Assembly: GCF_014656375.1 (NCBI RefSeq)
Contig: NZ_BNCH01000001.1
Coordinates: forward strand, 744,001-808,000
DNA: 64,000 bases
Direction of reading: 5' to 3'
Origin: Aliiroseovarius zhejiangensis
Lineage (GTDB): Bacteria > Pseudomonadota > Alphaproteobacteria > Rhodobacterales > Rhodobacteraceae
Position numbers and translations under genes: made by a program
Notes under the pieces: model-generated
What the model was told of the DNA's origin: nothing
The model's input: the letters and a program-made list of their open reading frames with translations, nothing else
Databases searched by the model: none
Part shown: positions 53,564 through 63,190 of the stretch, one piece after another
Layout: each line of letters begins with the position of its first letter
Numbering within the stretch: position 1 is the stretch's first letter

Positions 53564-54505
53564 ATGTCCGACACACGCAAAACCAAAGTCCTGATCATCG
53601 GCTCCGGCCCGGCCGGTTACACCGCCGCCGTTTACGCGTCCCGCGCCATGCTGGAGCCGATCCTTGTGCAAGGGATGGAGCCCGGCGGCCAGTTGACCAC
53701 GACCACCGAGGTCGAGAACTGGCCCGGCGAGACCGAAATCCAGGGGCCCGACCTGATGGTCAAGATGGAAGCCCACGCGAAAGCCGTCGGGACCGACGTG
53801 GTCAGCGACCTGATCACGGATCTGGATCTGTCCGAACGCCCCTTCACCGCCACCGGTGACAGCGGCACGATCTACAAGGCCGACGCGGTCATTCTGGCGA
53901 CCGGTGCACGCGCCAAGTGGCTTGGGCTGGACAGCGAAGAGAAGTTCAAGGGCTTCGGTGTGTCCGCCTGCGCGACCTGTGATGGGTTCTTTTACCGGGG
54001 CCAGGAAATCGTGGTGGTCGGTGGTGGCAACACCGCGGTCGAAGAAGCCCTGTTCCTGACCAACTTCGCGTCAAAAGTGACGCTGGTGCACCGCCGGGAC
54101 GAACTGCGCGCCGAAAAGATCCTGATCAACCGGCTGATGAAGAACGAAAAGATCGAACCGCTGTGGGATCATGTGCTGGAAGAGGTCGTGGGCGACGAAG
54201 ACCCGCTGGGCGTCACGGGCGTGCGCGTCAAGCATGTCAAAACCGGCGAGATCACGGAAATACCCGCCAAGGGCGTCTTTATCGCTATTGGCCATGCGCC
54301 TGCGAACGAGCTGGTCAAGGACGTGTTGGAGACCCATATGGGCGGCTATGTGGTGACGCAGCCCGACAGCACCGCAACCTCGATCCCCGGCGTGTTCGCG
54401 GCGGGCGATCTGACGGATTATAAATACCGCCAGGCGGTGACGTCGGCAGGCATGGGGTGCATGGCCGCGCTTGAGGCCGAACATTTCCTGGCCGAACAGG
54501 AATGA
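53564..54505 (+). CDS. trxB: Thioredoxin-disulfide reductase
   Basis: A 313-residue FAD/NADPH flavoenzyme that reduces thioredoxin. The FAD motif VLIIGSGPAGYTAAVYASRAML is followed by the redox pair in SACATCDGFFYRG (CATC). The NADPH motif IVVVGGGNTAVEEALFLTNFASKVTLVHRRDELRAEK comes next, and the C-terminal FAD block is VFAAGDLTDYKYRQAVTSAGMGCMAALEAE. The ATG at 53564 has AAGGAA upstream and fits the family. The stop overlaps the start of a RES-domain gene by four bases (ATGA). Confidence 0.96.
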   Translation: MSDTRKTKVLIIGSGPAGYTAAVYASRAMLEPILVQGMEPGGQLTTTTEVENWPGETEIQGPDLMVKMEAHAKAVGTDVVSDLITDLDLSERPFTATGDSGTIYKADAVILATGARAKWLGLDSEEKFKGFGVSACATCDGFFYRGQEIVVVGGGNTAVEEALFLTNFASKVTLVHRRDELRAEKILINRLMKNEKIEPLWDHVLEEVVGDEDPLGVTGVRVKHVKTGEITEIPAKGVFIAIGHAPANELVKDVLETHMGGYVVTQPDSTATSIPGVFAAGDLTDYKYRQAVTSAGMGCMAALEAEHFLAEQE

Positions 54506-54942
54506 TCCGGTTCACCGGCACGGTCTATCGCCTGATCTTTGTGGGTCAGGACGCGACCGCGCCGGTGCCATCGCCTGAAGGACGGTTTCACCATTCCGGC
54601 CAGCTGGCCATCTATACGTCCCTGACGGCCGAAGGGTGTGGGGTGGCGATCAAGCGGTACCTGCACCCGGATGACGCACCGCGCCATATCGTGCCACTTG
54701 CCGTCGATCTGGACCGTGTTGCCGATATTCGCGGTCAGGTGGGCGCCTCGGTCATCTGGCAGGACAATCGCGCTGCAGGCTGTCCCGCGCCGACTTGGGG
54801 GTACTCGGATCAGGCCCGCGCGGATGGGGCGCAGGGTTTGATGTATTCTTCACGATCCCGCCCGGATTTGACTCATCTGACCCTATTTACAACCGACCCG
54901 GGTGCCCTGCGCATGACCGGGCTGCCAATCCCGTTTCCCTAG
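54502..54942 (+). CDS. RES-domain protein (NAD+ phosphorylase-like)
   Basis: A 146-residue protein. GRFHHSGQLAIYTSLTAEGCGVAIKRYL matches the core of the RES domain, known from MbcT/ParT toxins that degrade or transfer from NAD+. The usual pattern is Arg-Trp/Phe-His, then a Gly-x-x-xx-Tyr-Ser strand and a helix with Glu. Here the helix has Gly/Ala where many toxins have Glu, so activity is uncertain. No Xre/MbcA-type antitoxin gene is next to it. It starts inside the last codons of trxB (ATGA), so it is co-translated with it. Confidence 0.75.
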   Translation: MIRFTGTVYRLIFVGQDATAPVPSPEGRFHHSGQLAIYTSLTAEGCGVAIKRYLHPDDAPRHIVPLAVDLDRVADIRGQVGASVIWQDNRAAGCPAPTWGYSDQARADGAQGLMYSSRSRPDLTHLTLFTTDPGALRMTGLPIPFP

Positions 54943-55065
54943 AGGTAAAAGTGCGTTGCGCACGGGTCACGGTCTGCATTTTCCCGACATTCCCCATGTT
55001 TCTGCTTTGCCTTGGCGGCAATTCGTGCAATGCGTTCACGCGTGAACACTCTTTGAGTCGCTGTT

Positions 55066-57141
55066 ATGACATCGCACCCGGTGAAAGCCAACTATGCCGA
55101 GGAAGACCAAATCTTCCGCCTTCTGCGCCAGCTTGATCTGGCGCCGGACGCGTCGCAACGCGCGACTGCGGCAGCGATCGGGATATCACTGGGGCGGCTG
55201 AATGCGCTGCTCCGCAACTGCGCTGATCGCGGATTGGTCCGCGTCAGCGAACGCGCCGGCCCCGACAAGCGCCCGCGCTTTGCCTATTCCATCACCTCTC
55301 AGGGTGCCGCCGAAAAGGTGCGCCTGAGGGATACATTCCTTGCCCGAAAATTCGCCGAATACGACGCCCTGCACGCCGAGTTGACCGGCACCTCCAGTGG
55401 CCTCTCGCCCTTAAAACACAGGACACATCCCATGCAGAACAACCTCTCTCCTATCCCCGAGCTCTATGTCTCGTATGAAAGTGCGCAGAAGCTGAAAGTC
55501 GAAGCCGCAGACCTGATCAGCCACGACCTGACCCAACGGCAAACCTGCGATCTTGAGCTTCTGATGAATGGCGGTTTCAACCCGCTGAAAGGCTTCCTGT
55601 CGGAAGAGGATTATAACGGCGTCGTTGACAACATGCGGCTGGCGGACGGCACTTTGTGGCCGATGCCCATCACGCTGGACGTTTCGGAAGATTTTGCAAA
55701 CTCGATCGAACTGGGTCAGGACATCGCCCTGCGCGATCAGGAAGGCGTCATTCTGGCGACAATGACCGTCACCGACCGGTGGGAGCCGAACAAATCCCAT
55801 GAGGCTGAGAAGGTTTTCGGGGCCGATGACGACGCCCATCCGGCCGTGAATTACCTGCACAACGTGGCGGGCAAAATCTATCTGGGCGGACCGATTGTCG
55901 GCATCCAGCAGCCCATCCACTATGATTTCCGGGGGCGTCGCGACACACCGAACGAATTGCGCGCCTATTTCCGCAAGTTGGGCTGGCGCCGCATCGTCGC
56001 GTTCCAAACCCGCAACCCGCTGCACCGCGCGCACCAGGAACTGACCTTCCGCGCCGCAAAAGAAGCGCAGGCCAACCTGTTGATCCACCCGGTCGTGGGC
56101 ATGACCAAACCGGGCGATATCGACCACTTCACCCGCGTGCGGTGCTACGAGGCTGTGTTGGACCAATACCCCGCCGCCACCACGACGATGAGCCTTCTGA
56201 ACCTCGCCATGCGCATGGCCGGCCCGCGCGAAGCTGTTTGGCACGGTCTGATCCGCAAGAACCACGGCTGCACCCACTTCATCGTCGGTCGTGACCACGC
56301 CGGCCCCGGCAAGAACTCGGCTGGTGAAGATTTCTATGGCCCCTATGACGCACAGGACCTGTTCCGCGAGTACGAGGACGAAATCGGCGTCGAAATGGTG
56401 GATTTCAAGCACATGGTCTATGTGCAGGACCGCGCACAATACGAACCGGCGGACGAGATTCTGGACAAGGACGACGTGACGATCCTGAATATCTCGGGCA
56501 CCGAACTGCGCCGCCGCCTGTCGGAAGGTCTGGAAATTCCGGAATGGTTCAGCTTCCCGGCTGTTGTGGAAGAACTGCGCAAAACCAAGCCGCCGCGCGC
56601 CGAACAAGGCTTCACCGTGTTCTTCACCGGCTTCTCGGGGTCCGGCAAATCGACCATTGCCAATGCATTGATGGTTAAGCTGATGGAAATGGGCGGGCGT
56701 CCCGTCACGCTACTGGACGGCGACATCGTGCGCAAGAACCTGTCGTCTGAGCTTGGCTTCTCGAAGGAACACCGCGACCTGAACATCCGCCGCATCGGCT
56801 ATGTCGCCTCCGAGATCACCAAGAACGGCGGGATTGCCATCTGTGCGCCCATCGCGCCCTATGCCACCACCCGCCGCGCCGTCCGCGAAGAGATCGAGCA
56901 GTTTGGCGCCTTTGTCGAAGTGCATGTCGCCACCTCGATCGAAGAATGCGAACGCCGCGACCGTAAGGGGCTGTATAAGCTGGCGCGTGAAGGCAAGATC
57001 AAGGAATTCACCGGCATCTCGGACCCCTATGACGTGCCGCAAAACCCCGAGCTTAGCGTCGAGACCGAGAATGTCGACGTGGACAACTGCGCCCATCAGG
57101 TGCTTCTGAAGCTGGAAAGCATGGGGCTGATCAAGGCCTAA
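55066..57141 (+). CDS. Fused MarR-type EPS-associated regulator, ATP sulfurylase and APS kinase
   Basis: One uninterrupted frame of 691 codons. Residues 1-105 form a winged helix like the EPS-associated MarR group (ATAAAIGISLGRLNALLRNCADRGLVRV, then a helix ending KFAEYDALHAEL). A linker of about 15 residues leads to MQNNLSPIPEL, the normal start of the 569-residue bifunctional enzyme. That part has ATP sulfurylase motifs RNPLHRAHQELTF and GRDHAGPGKNSAGEDFYGPY and the APS kinase P-loop GFSGSGKSTIANAL, LLDGDIVRKNL. Together they turn sulfate into PAPS. ATG at 55432 (AGGA eight bases upstream) could start the enzyme alone. Which form is made is not known. Confidence 0.9.
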   Translation: MTSHPVKANYAEEDQIFRLLRQLDLAPDASQRATAAAIGISLGRLNALLRNCADRGLVRVSERAGPDKRPRFAYSITSQGAAEKVRLRDTFLARKFAEYDALHAELTGTSSGLSPLKHRTHPMQNNLSPIPELYVSYESAQKLKVEAADLISHDLTQRQTCDLELLMNGGFNPLKGFLSEEDYNGVVDNMRLADGTLWPMPITLDVSEDFANSIELGQDIALRDQEGVILATMTVTDRWEPNKSHEAEKVFGADDDAHPAVNYLHNVAGKIYLGGPIVGIQQPIHYDFRGRRDTPNELRAYFRKLGWRRIVAFQTRNPLHRAHQELTFRAAKEAQANLLIHPVVGMTKPGDIDHFTRVRCYEAVLDQYPAATTTMSLLNLAMRMAGPREAVWHGLIRKNHGCTHFIVGRDHAGPGKNSAGEDFYGPYDAQDLFREYEDEIGVEMVDFKHMVYVQDRAQYEPADEILDKDDVTILNISGTELRRRLSEGLEIPEWFSFPAVVEELRKTKPPRAEQGFTVFFTGFSGSGKSTIANALMVKLMEMGGRPVTLLDGDIVRKNLSSELGFSKEHRDLNIRRIGYVASEITKNGGIAICAPIAPYATTRRAVREEIEQFGAFVEVHVATSIEECERRDRKGLYKLAREGKIKEFTGISDPYDVPQNPELSVETENVDVDNCAHQVLLKLESMGLIKA

Positions 57142-57162
57142 GCCAACCAGACCGAAAAACGC

Positions 57163-57195
57163 AAAAACCCGGGGAATTCCCCGGGTTTTTATTGT
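57163..57195 (+). terminator. Strong terminator of the sulfate activation gene
   Basis: AAAAACCCGGGG-AATT-CCCCGGGTTTTT forms a perfect 12-bp stem with a four-base loop, about 20 bases after the stop and followed by ATTG. It can work in both directions and also ends the convergent DUF1150 gene. Confidence 0.92.
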
Positions 57196-57214
57196 TCGGA
57201 TGGTCCGGTTCGTA

Positions 57215-57454
57215 TCAGTGGATCGAGACCGGTGAAAAATCGTTCTGTCGCGCCAGTGCATAGGCCAGGTCGCGGTCGACCACCAAGGCCAGTTGCTCGC
57301 CGTCCTCGCGGTGGACGGCATAAAGCGTGTCAGCCCCGTCAGCCTGTTCGCGGGCCTCGTCCTGAATGGAATCTGGCAAGTCGTCGATCGCAACGGCTTT
57401 GACATAGACGATATTGCCAATCCCGAATTGGCCAAATGGAAGCTTATGGTTCAT
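57215..57454 (-). CDS. DUF1150 family protein
   Basis: A 79-residue acidic protein, FGQFGIGNIVYVKAVAIDDLPDS and GEQLALVVDRDLAYALARQ, typical of the DUF1150 family. It begins four bases after the hsp20 gene ends and is co-transcribed with it; this pairing recurs in Rhodobacteraceae, so a link to the heat-shock response is likely. No catalytic motif is visible. Confidence 0.85.
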   Translation of the reverse strand: MNHKLPFGQFGIGNIVYVKAVAIDDLPDSIQDEAREQADGADTLYAVHREDGEQLALVVDRDLAYALARQNDFSPVSIH

Positions 57455-57458
57455 CGGC

Positions 57459-57872
57459 TCACCCCTTCTTTATCTGGATCGTCTGCACAAGACGCTCTGG
57501 TTCGGCGCGTTCAAGATCAATGTGCAACAGACCGTTTTCCGTGTGTGCCCCTTTGACGTCGACGCCATCGGCCAGCACGAAACTTTTCACGAATTGACGC
57601 CCGGCGATGCCACGGTGCAGGAACACGCGTTCCCGGCCGTCGTCGCCCTGCGCGCCCCGGATCACAAGCTTCGCATTTTCAACCGTGATCGACAGGTCGT
57701 CATCGGCAAAACCGGCAACCGCCAATGTAATGCGATACGCCCGGTCGCTGACCTGTTCTATATTGAAAGGGGGATAGCCGTCCTTGCCCGATTTCGCGGC
57801 CTGTTCGACCATACGCTCTAGCTGTTCAAAGCCAAGCAAGAAGGGATGAGTTCCCAAGTTCATCTTTGTCAT
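57459..57872 (-). CDS. Hsp20-family small heat shock protein
   Basis: A 137-residue alpha-crystallin chaperone that binds unfolding proteins without ATP. The N terminus (MNLGTHPFLLGFEQLERMVEQAAK) precedes the alpha-crystallin domain with PPFNIEQVSDRAYRITLAVAGFADDDLSITVENAKLVIRG, the FLHRGIAGRQFVKSFVLADGVDV block and the C-terminal HIDLERAEPERLVQTIQIKK. The ATG at 57872 follows AAGGA; the frame is open upstream. First gene of a two-gene operon with DUF1150. No clear ROSE-type thermosensor was seen in the leader. Confidence 0.93.
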   Translation of the reverse strand: MTKMNLGTHPFLLGFEQLERMVEQAAKSGKDGYPPFNIEQVSDRAYRITLAVAGFADDDLSITVENAKLVIRGAQGDDGRERVFLHRGIAGRQFVKSFVLADGVDVKGAHTENGLLHIDLERAEPERLVQTIQIKKG

Positions 57873-58039
57873 CGACACGTCCTTGATAAAGCGACACGTT
57901 TGCAGGCCCCGCACAGGCGACCTTGTGAAAAATATGGGGTGTCGGACGAAGGGTTGCAAGAGCCGCTTTTCCTTGGCCTTGCGCCAGACTTGGCGTTAAA
58001 CTGTGGCAGCAAATGGCCCAGAAAAGACGATCCGAATAA

Positions 58040-58258
58040 ATGAGCAACGCCAAAGAGATGAAGACCGAAGAGGTGCTTCGTGTGGAGCTGGAAGTCTTTC
58101 GCGCCGAGCATCGGGATCTGGACGATGCGATTCACGCTCTTGAAGAACGCGGGATGGCGGATCAGTTGCAATTGCGACGTCTGAAAAAGCAGAAACTGGC
58201 CTTGAAGGACAAAATCTCGCGGATCGAGGACAAACTGACGCCGGACATCATTGCCTGA
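58040..58258 (+). CDS. YdcH family protein (DUF465)
   Basis: A 72-residue, strongly charged coiled-coil protein: ELEVFRAEHRDLDDAIHALEERG then QLRRLKKQKLALKDKISRIEDKL. This is the YdcH/DUF465 pattern; function unknown, with a probable helical dimer. It lies 54 bases upstream of purE in the same direction. Confidence 0.88.
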   Translation: MSNAKEMKTEEVLRVELEVFRAEHRDLDDAIHALEERGMADQLQLRRLKKQKLALKDKISRIEDKLTPDIIA

Positions 58259-58312
58259 TTGCATCGCGGCCCCAGCCCCTTATAAAGCGGGCTTCCAAGA
58301 CACGAGGTCACA

Positions 58313-58801
58313 ATGACAGATGTGAAAGTCGGGATCATCATGGGCAGCCAGTCGGATTGGCCCACGATGAAAGAAGCCGCCAATATTCTGGATGAGCTGG
58401 GCATTGCCTATGAAGCGAAGATCGTTTCGGCCCACCGCACCCCGGATCGCCTTTGGGAGTATGGAAAGACAGCAGCAGATCGCGGCCTACACGTGATAAT
58501 TGCGGGCGCTGGCGGGGCGGCGCATCTGCCCGGCATGATGGCGTCAAAAACCCGCGTACCGGTGGTGGGCGTGCCGGTTCAGACCCGCGCCCTGTCGGGG
58601 GTCGACAGTCTGTATTCCATCGTGCAGATGCCCAAGGGCTTTCCGGTCGCCACCATGGCCATCGGCGCGGCGGGGGCAGCCAATGCAGGGCTGATGGCGG
58701 CGGGGATCCTTGCGGTCTCGGACCCGGCGCTGGCCGATCGGCTGGACGCCTGGCGCGCGGCGCTGTCCGCCTCAATCCCGGATGAGCCTGCCGATGACTG
58801 A
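58313..58801 (+). CDS. purE: N5-carboxyaminoimidazole ribonucleotide mutase
   Basis: A 162-residue class I PurE that converts N5-CAIR to CAIR in de novo purine synthesis. The signature [21 protein letters not shown], the catalytic [13 protein letters not shown] and [14 protein letters not shown] are complete. Its stop overlaps the purK start by eight bases, the usual purEK pair. Confidence 0.96.
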   Translation: MTDVKVGIIMGSQSDWPTMKEAANILDELGIAYEAKIVSAHRTPDRLWEYGKTAADRGLHVIIAGAGGAAHLPGMMASKTRVPVVGVPVQTRALSGVDSLYSIVQMPKGFPVATMAIGAAGAANAGLMAAGILAVSDPALADRLDAWRAALSASIPDEPADD

Positions 58802-59870
58802 GCCCCTGCCCACCGGATCGACAATCGGGATCCTTGGCGGCGGCCAGCTGGGCCGCATGTTGTCGGTCGCGGCATCGCGCCTTGGGTTCACGACCCATAT
58901 TTACGAGCCGGGCGCCAATCCACCCGCCGGTCATGTCGCCGATCGTGTGACGACCGCCGACTATGACGACATCGCAGCGTTGGAGCGGTTTGCCGCTTCG
59001 GTCGACGTCATCACCTATGAGTTCGAGAACATCCCGACCGCAGCCCTCGACGCGCTTGAAGCGCATCGCAGCATACGCCCCGGTCGCGAATCGCTGCGTG
59101 TCAGTCAGGACCGGTTGACCGAAAAGGACTTCCTGTCCGGGCTTGGATTGCGCGTTGCCCCCTATAATAACGTCGAGACGGTTAACGACCTTAAACGCGC
59201 GCTCGAAACAGTTGGCACACCCTCGATCCTGAAAACCCGCCGCTTTGGGTATGATGGAAAAGGTCAATCCCGGATCACGTCCGCAGATCAAGCAGACCAA
59301 GCCTTTTCCGACATAGGCGGCGCCCCGTCGGTGTTGGAGGGCTTTGTTGATTTCACCCACGAGGTCAGCGTTATCGCGGCACGCAGTGCAGCGGGCGACA
59401 TCGCCTGTTTCGACCCCGGAGAGAACGTGCACAAGGATGGCATTCTGGCCACCACGACTGTCCCGGCTCGTTTGAGCCACGCGCAGCGCACGGACGCTGT
59501 TCTGATGGCGGCCAAGATCCTGAACGAACTGAATTATGTCGGCGTCATGGGTGTGGAGCTTTTCGTTACATCTCAGGGGCTTATCGTCAACGAGATTGCG
59601 CCCCGCGTCCATAACTCCGGCCATTGGACACAGCAGGGTTGCAACGTCGACCAGTTCGAACAACATATCCGCGCGGTGGCGGGATGGCCTCTGGGCGACG
59701 GCGCGCGGTATGCTGATGTGGTCATGGAAAACTTGATCGGTGATGACATGGACAGGGTGCCCGACATCGCGTTGGAACCTCACGCGTCCCTGCATCTGTA
59801 TGGCAAGGCCGAGGTCAAACCGGGTCGCAAAATGGGCCATGTGAACCGGGTCATCGCGACAAAGAAATAG
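58794..59870 (+). CDS. purK: N5-carboxyaminoimidazole ribonucleotide synthase
   Basis: A 358-residue ATP-grasp enzyme that makes N5-CAIR from AIR, bicarbonate and [21 protein letters not shown] opens the N-terminal domain. Later blocks are [75 protein letters not shown], which are ATP-grasp motifs. The ATG at 58794 gives [12 protein letters not shown]; an ATG at 58782 is an alternative. It pairs with purE; the 3' end is followed by a 246-base gap. Confidence 0.96.
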   Translation: MTEPLPTGSTIGILGGGQLGRMLSVAASRLGFTTHIYEPGANPPAGHVADRVTTADYDDIAALERFAASVDVITYEFENIPTAALDALEAHRSIRPGRESLRVSQDRLTEKDFLSGLGLRVAPYNNVETVNDLKRALETVGTPSILKTRRFGYDGKGQSRITSADQADQAFSDIGGAPSVLEGFVDFTHEVSVIAARSAAGDIACFDPGENVHKDGILATTTVPARLSHAQRTDAVLMAAKILNELNYVGVMGVELFVTSQGLIVNEIAPRVHNSGHWTQQGCNVDQFEQHIRAVAGWPLGDGARYADVVMENLIGDDMDRVPDIALEPHASLHLYGKAEVKPGRKMGHVNRVIATKK

Positions 59871-60116
59871 AACTTTATCTACAATGGCCTTCTGCCCCAC
59901 GCTTTCAGGTGGCTGTGGCATTATCTGGAAATTGAAAGTCGCGGCGTGATTGGTGCGTCCGGGTCTGGTCTGTTGCGGATCAGGGCGAGTATTCGACCAC
60001 TGCGGCAGATTGCGGATTTGCGCTGGCCGCTACAAGATATATTGCGAAAACATGTTCCAAACCCCAAGTTTTGTGGCTAAGAAAAGCTGACTGAATGTTT
60101 TAAGTGATGGATTGTC

Positions 60117-60842
60117 ATGTTGCGCTGTTCTTTGTTCGCCAAACCACTCGCCGCTCTCACGTTGATCTTTTTCTCGCAAGCCGCGCTGGCCGGAAGCCTG
60201 TCCGATCCGGTGATCGAAACCCCGGTCGACCGCATCGTTGTGGACAATCGCCCCTATTGGGAGGGCGCTTATGTCGGGGCCACACTGGGATATGATTTCA
60301 GCGGCGGTGACCGAATTGGCATCACGCAAGCGTCGGGCAACCGGTTCACGCTCGGCACCTATGAAAACAGCGGTTGGGCTGGCAGCCTGCGCGCCGGGTA
60401 TCGCTGGCAAGTGGACCGCTGGGTCTTTGGTCCGGAACTGGCCATCGAAGGCGGAATGATCGAAGACAGTTTCGCGGCGCGGGGATATCGCGGCACGACC
60501 ACGATGAATCATGCGCTGTCGCTGCGCCTGAAGGCTGGCTATGTCTGGCCGGTGCTTAATTCAATCGTCTATGGCACGGTGGGCGTGTCACGCGCTGAAT
60601 TCGATTACAGCGTTTTGGGCTCCGGATCGGCGGGGCCAATCGCGATCAATGACACCTATACGACCAATGGCTACATTTTGGGCGTGGGCATCGAACAACC
60701 GCTGACCAAGCGCCTATCGCTCACCGGCGAGTACGAATACATGAACTACGGCAAGGATATGCTGTCGGACGGGTTGGGCAATGACACGCTGGCAACCCCC
60801 TTGTTTCACAGCGTCAAGCTCGGCCTGAACCTGCGGTTCTGA
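60117..60842 (+). CDS. Outer-membrane beta-barrel protein
   Basis: A 241-residue exported protein with signal peptide LAALTLIFFSQAALA. The mature part has alternating hydrophobic strands (WEGAYVGATLGYDFSG, WAGSLRAGYRWQVDRWVFGPELAIEGG, LSLRLKAGYVWPVLNSIVYGTVG, LSLTGEYEYMNYGKD) and ends in a C-terminal Phe (SVKLGLNLRF), the BAM recognition feature. It resembles small OmpA-N/porin-like barrels of about eight strands. The role is unknown and it is monocistronic. A 246-base gap precedes it with nothing else recognisable. Confidence 0.87.
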   Translation: MLRCSLFAKPLAALTLIFFSQAALAGSLSDPVIETPVDRIVVDNRPYWEGAYVGATLGYDFSGGDRIGITQASGNRFTLGTYENSGWAGSLRAGYRWQVDRWVFGPELAIEGGMIEDSFAARGYRGTTTMNHALSLRLKAGYVWPVLNSIVYGTVGVSRAEFDYSVLGSGSAGPIAINDTYTTNGYILGVGIEQPLTKRLSLTGEYEYMNYGKDMLSDGLGNDTLATPLFHSVKLGLNLRF

Positions 60843-60869
60843 TTGCCCCCTCTGCGGCCGTGCAAGCCC

Positions 60870-61355
60870 TCAGGCAGTGCGACGGAATGGGCGCAGGAAC
60901 GCACCAAGGATCAAAGACACCAGAAGCCATCCGCCGACAAAGCCGATCCCGGCGCATAAAAGACCATCTGCCGTCACCGGGACGGCAGGGCGGAAATCTT
61001 CCCAGGTGCGTTTGGCCAGATCGGTATCGCGGAAGTGCCAGACCTTTGCAAGTCGTGCCATGGGTTCAGTGCCTTTCAGGGCGGTATAGGCGGTGTCCAG
61101 ACGTTCAAACCGGGTAAAATTGGTCTTCATCTGGTCCCGCAACCTGTCCTGAAAATCCGTACCACCCATATTTTGCAGGGCTTCGTCGCGCGTATACCCG
61201 GCGGCCTTAGCGGTCAGATCGAACCCGGCGGTCACGATCTGCAATTCGGTCCGCGCACCGGCCAGCCGTTGCATGTACTGTTGTGTGAACTCGGGGAACT
61301 GGCTCATCGCCACCGCGCCTGCGATGCCGCCAATCATTGCCAAGGTTCGGATCAT
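60870..61355 (-). CDS. DUF2937 family protein
   Basis: A 161-residue protein with one N-terminal hydrophobic segment (MIGGIAGAVAMSQFPEF) and a C-terminal one (LLCAGIGFVGGWLLVSLILGAF). The middle, QQYMQRLAGARTELQIVTAGFD, is the DUF2937 signature. It is a probable inner-membrane protein of unknown function. The ATG at 61355 (MIRTLAMIG) has AGGTG upstream and matches the family; an ATG at 61388 with GGAAGG is also possible. It converges on the barrel gene. Confidence 0.82.
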   Translation of the reverse strand: MIRTLAMIGGIAGAVAMSQFPEFTQQYMQRLAGARTELQIVTAGFDLTAKAAGYTRDEALQNMGGTDFQDRLRDQMKTNFTRFERLDTAYTALKGTEPMARLAKVWHFRDTDLAKRTWEDFRPAVPVTADGLLCAGIGFVGGWLLVSLILGAFLRPFRRTA

Positions 61356-61439
61356 GTGCTTCACCTGCGCGTTTCTTATCTTTGCCATCAGCCTTCCAAA
61401 GCCGAGGGATCAGGTCAAGTCACAGCCCCCTTTGTCCGG

Positions 61440-61476
61440 AACAAACAACAAAGGCGCGCCGGATTGGCACGCCTTC
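61440..61476 (-). terminator. Terminator of proS
   Basis: On the minus strand AAGGCGTGCC pairs with GGCGCGCCTT (one G-U) and is followed by TGTTGTTTGTT. It lies just after the proS stop. Confidence 0.75.
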
Positions 61477-61495
61477 GCTTTGGGTGTCGGCTTGA

Positions 61496-62848
61496 TCAGA
61501 GGCCACGTACGCGGTGCGGTTCGAATATCTCGATGACCTTCGCCACGGCCGCGTCCGTCGTCAGTTCTTCGCTGTCTCCGGTTCGGCGGCAGGTCAGTTC
61601 AACCACCCCGTTTTTCAAACCGCGCGGCCCGACGGTGATGCGCCACGGCAGACCGATCAGGTCCATCGTCGCAAACTTGCCGCCCGCGCGTTCGTTGCGG
61701 TCGTCGTAAAGCGGCTCCAGCCCGGCGTTGGTCAGGTGCTGATACAGCGCCTCGCAGGCCGCATCGGCTTCGGCGTCGCCTTGTTTCAGGTTAACGATCC
61801 CGCAATGGAAGGGCGTCACGCCTTCGGGCCAGATGATGCCCTTGTCGTCATGGCTGGCCTCGATGATCGCACCCAGAAGGCGGCTGACCCCGATCCCGTG
61901 CGATCCCATGTGAACCGGCACCTGGTTTTGATCCTTGTCGACCACCGTCGCGCCAAGCTTGTCGGAATAGGTCGTGCCGAAATAGAAGATCTGCCCGACC
62001 TCGATCCCGCGCGCCACCCTGCGGCGATCTTCAGGCACCTTCTCGAACGCCGCTGTGTCATGGGTTTCGTCCGTGCGGGCATAGCGCGAAGTGAACTCGT
62101 CCATAACCCCCTGACATTGCGCCACATTGTCATAGTCGATGTCGCGGTCGCCAAAGGTCAAATCCGTGACTTCGCTGTCATAGAATACTTCGCTTTCGCC
62201 GGTTTCGGCCAGCACAAGGAACTCGTGTGTGTAATCCCCACCAATCGGACCTGAATCCGCGCGCATCGGGATGGCTTGCAACCCCATCCGTTCATAGGTG
62301 CGCAGATAGCTGACCAAATGGCGGTTATAAGCGTGCAGCGCGTCCTCTTTCGTCAGATCGAAATTGTATCCATCCTTCATATAGAACTCGCGCCCCCGCA
62401 TCACGCCGAAACGCGGGCGGATCTCGTCGCGGAACTTCCATTGGATCTGATACAGGGTCAGCGGCAGGTCCTTGTAGGAATTCACATGCGCGCGGAAGAT
62501 GTCTGTCACCATCTCTTCGGCCGTGGGGGAAAACAGCATGTCGCGACCGTGACGATCCTTCATGCGCAACATTTCCTCGCCATAGCCGTCATAGCGGCCG
62601 CTTTCACGCCATAGGTCGGCCGACTGGATGGTCGGCATTTGCATCGGGATGTGGCCGGCTCGGATTTGCTCCTCGTGCACGATATTCTCGATCTTGCGCA
62701 GCACCTTGAATCCCAACGGCAGCCACGAATAGATACCGGCGGATTGCTGTTTGATCATACCGGCGCGCAGCATGTAGCGGTGGGAAACGATCTGCGCCTC
62801 GGAAGGGGTTTCCTTCAGAACGGGCAGGAAATAGCGGGACAGGCGCAT
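61496..62848 (-). CDS. proS: Prolyl-tRNA synthetase, short alphaproteobacterial type
   Basis: A 450-residue class II synthetase that charges tRNA-Pro. [38 protein letters not shown] opens it. The class II motifs are visible in [31 protein letters not shown] (motif 2) and [19 protein letters not shown] (motif 3). The anticodon-binding domain follows at the C terminus. The protein lacks the large insertion editing domain of E. coli ProS, as is usual for alphaproteobacteria. A ribosome binding site (GGTCC-type) is weak. Single gene. Confidence 0.95.
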   Translation of the reverse strand: MRLSRYFLPVLKETPSEAQIVSHRYMLRAGMIKQQSAGIYSWLPLGFKVLRKIENIVHEEQIRAGHIPMQMPTIQSADLWRESGRYDGYGEEMLRMKDRHGRDMLFSPTAEEMVTDIFRAHVNSYKDLPLTLYQIQWKFRDEIRPRFGVMRGREFYMKDGYNFDLTKEDALHAYNRHLVSYLRTYERMGLQAIPMRADSGPIGGDYTHEFLVLAETGESEVFYDSEVTDLTFGDRDIDYDNVAQCQGVMDEFTSRYARTDETHDTAAFEKVPEDRRRVARGIEVGQIFYFGTTYSDKLGATVVDKDQNQVPVHMGSHGIGVSRLLGAIIEASHDDKGIIWPEGVTPFHCGIVNLKQGDAEADAACEALYQHLTNAGLEPLYDDRNERAGGKFATMDLIGLPWRITVGPRGLKNGVVELTCRRTGDSEELTTDAAVAKVIEIFEPHRVRGL

Positions 62849-63001
62849 ATGGACCTCTGTTCAATCACGACTTTGTCGACAGCGGTCTATGACATCAAGA
62901 CAGGCGGGGCAATCACGCATTGATTGGCGCACTGGTTTTTCCGCGCGCCCCTGCCGGCGTCGCGCGGCACACAACCCAAAATCAGGCAAGCGGGCTGCCG
63001 G

Positions 63002-63190
63002 TCAGATCGTGCCCCCGACACTGATCGTGATCTTGGTTTCCTGATCCGGCGAGATATCGCCACCGGAATACGTGACACCCGCCTTGGTTTCACCGGAAAT
63101 CGAAATTCCCGGATCGCGGGGTTCGTAGTCATGTCCGGTACAGGCCGACAGCAATACAGACCCCAGTAAGAGTACAAGACCAACGCGCAT
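63002..63190 (-). CDS. Small lipoprotein
   Basis: A 62-residue lipoprotein with lipobox LLSAC (Cys17) after a hydrophobic signal LVLLLGSVL. The mature part (CTGHDYEPRDPGISISGETKAG) is about 46 residues and rich in beta-forming residues, ending TKITISVGGTI. No known function. Its small size and clear lipobox support a real gene; it lies alone between proS and the transporter gene. Confidence 0.78.
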   Translation of the reverse strand: MRVGLVLLLGSVLLSACTGHDYEPRDPGISISGETKAGVTYSGGDISPDQETKITISVGGTI

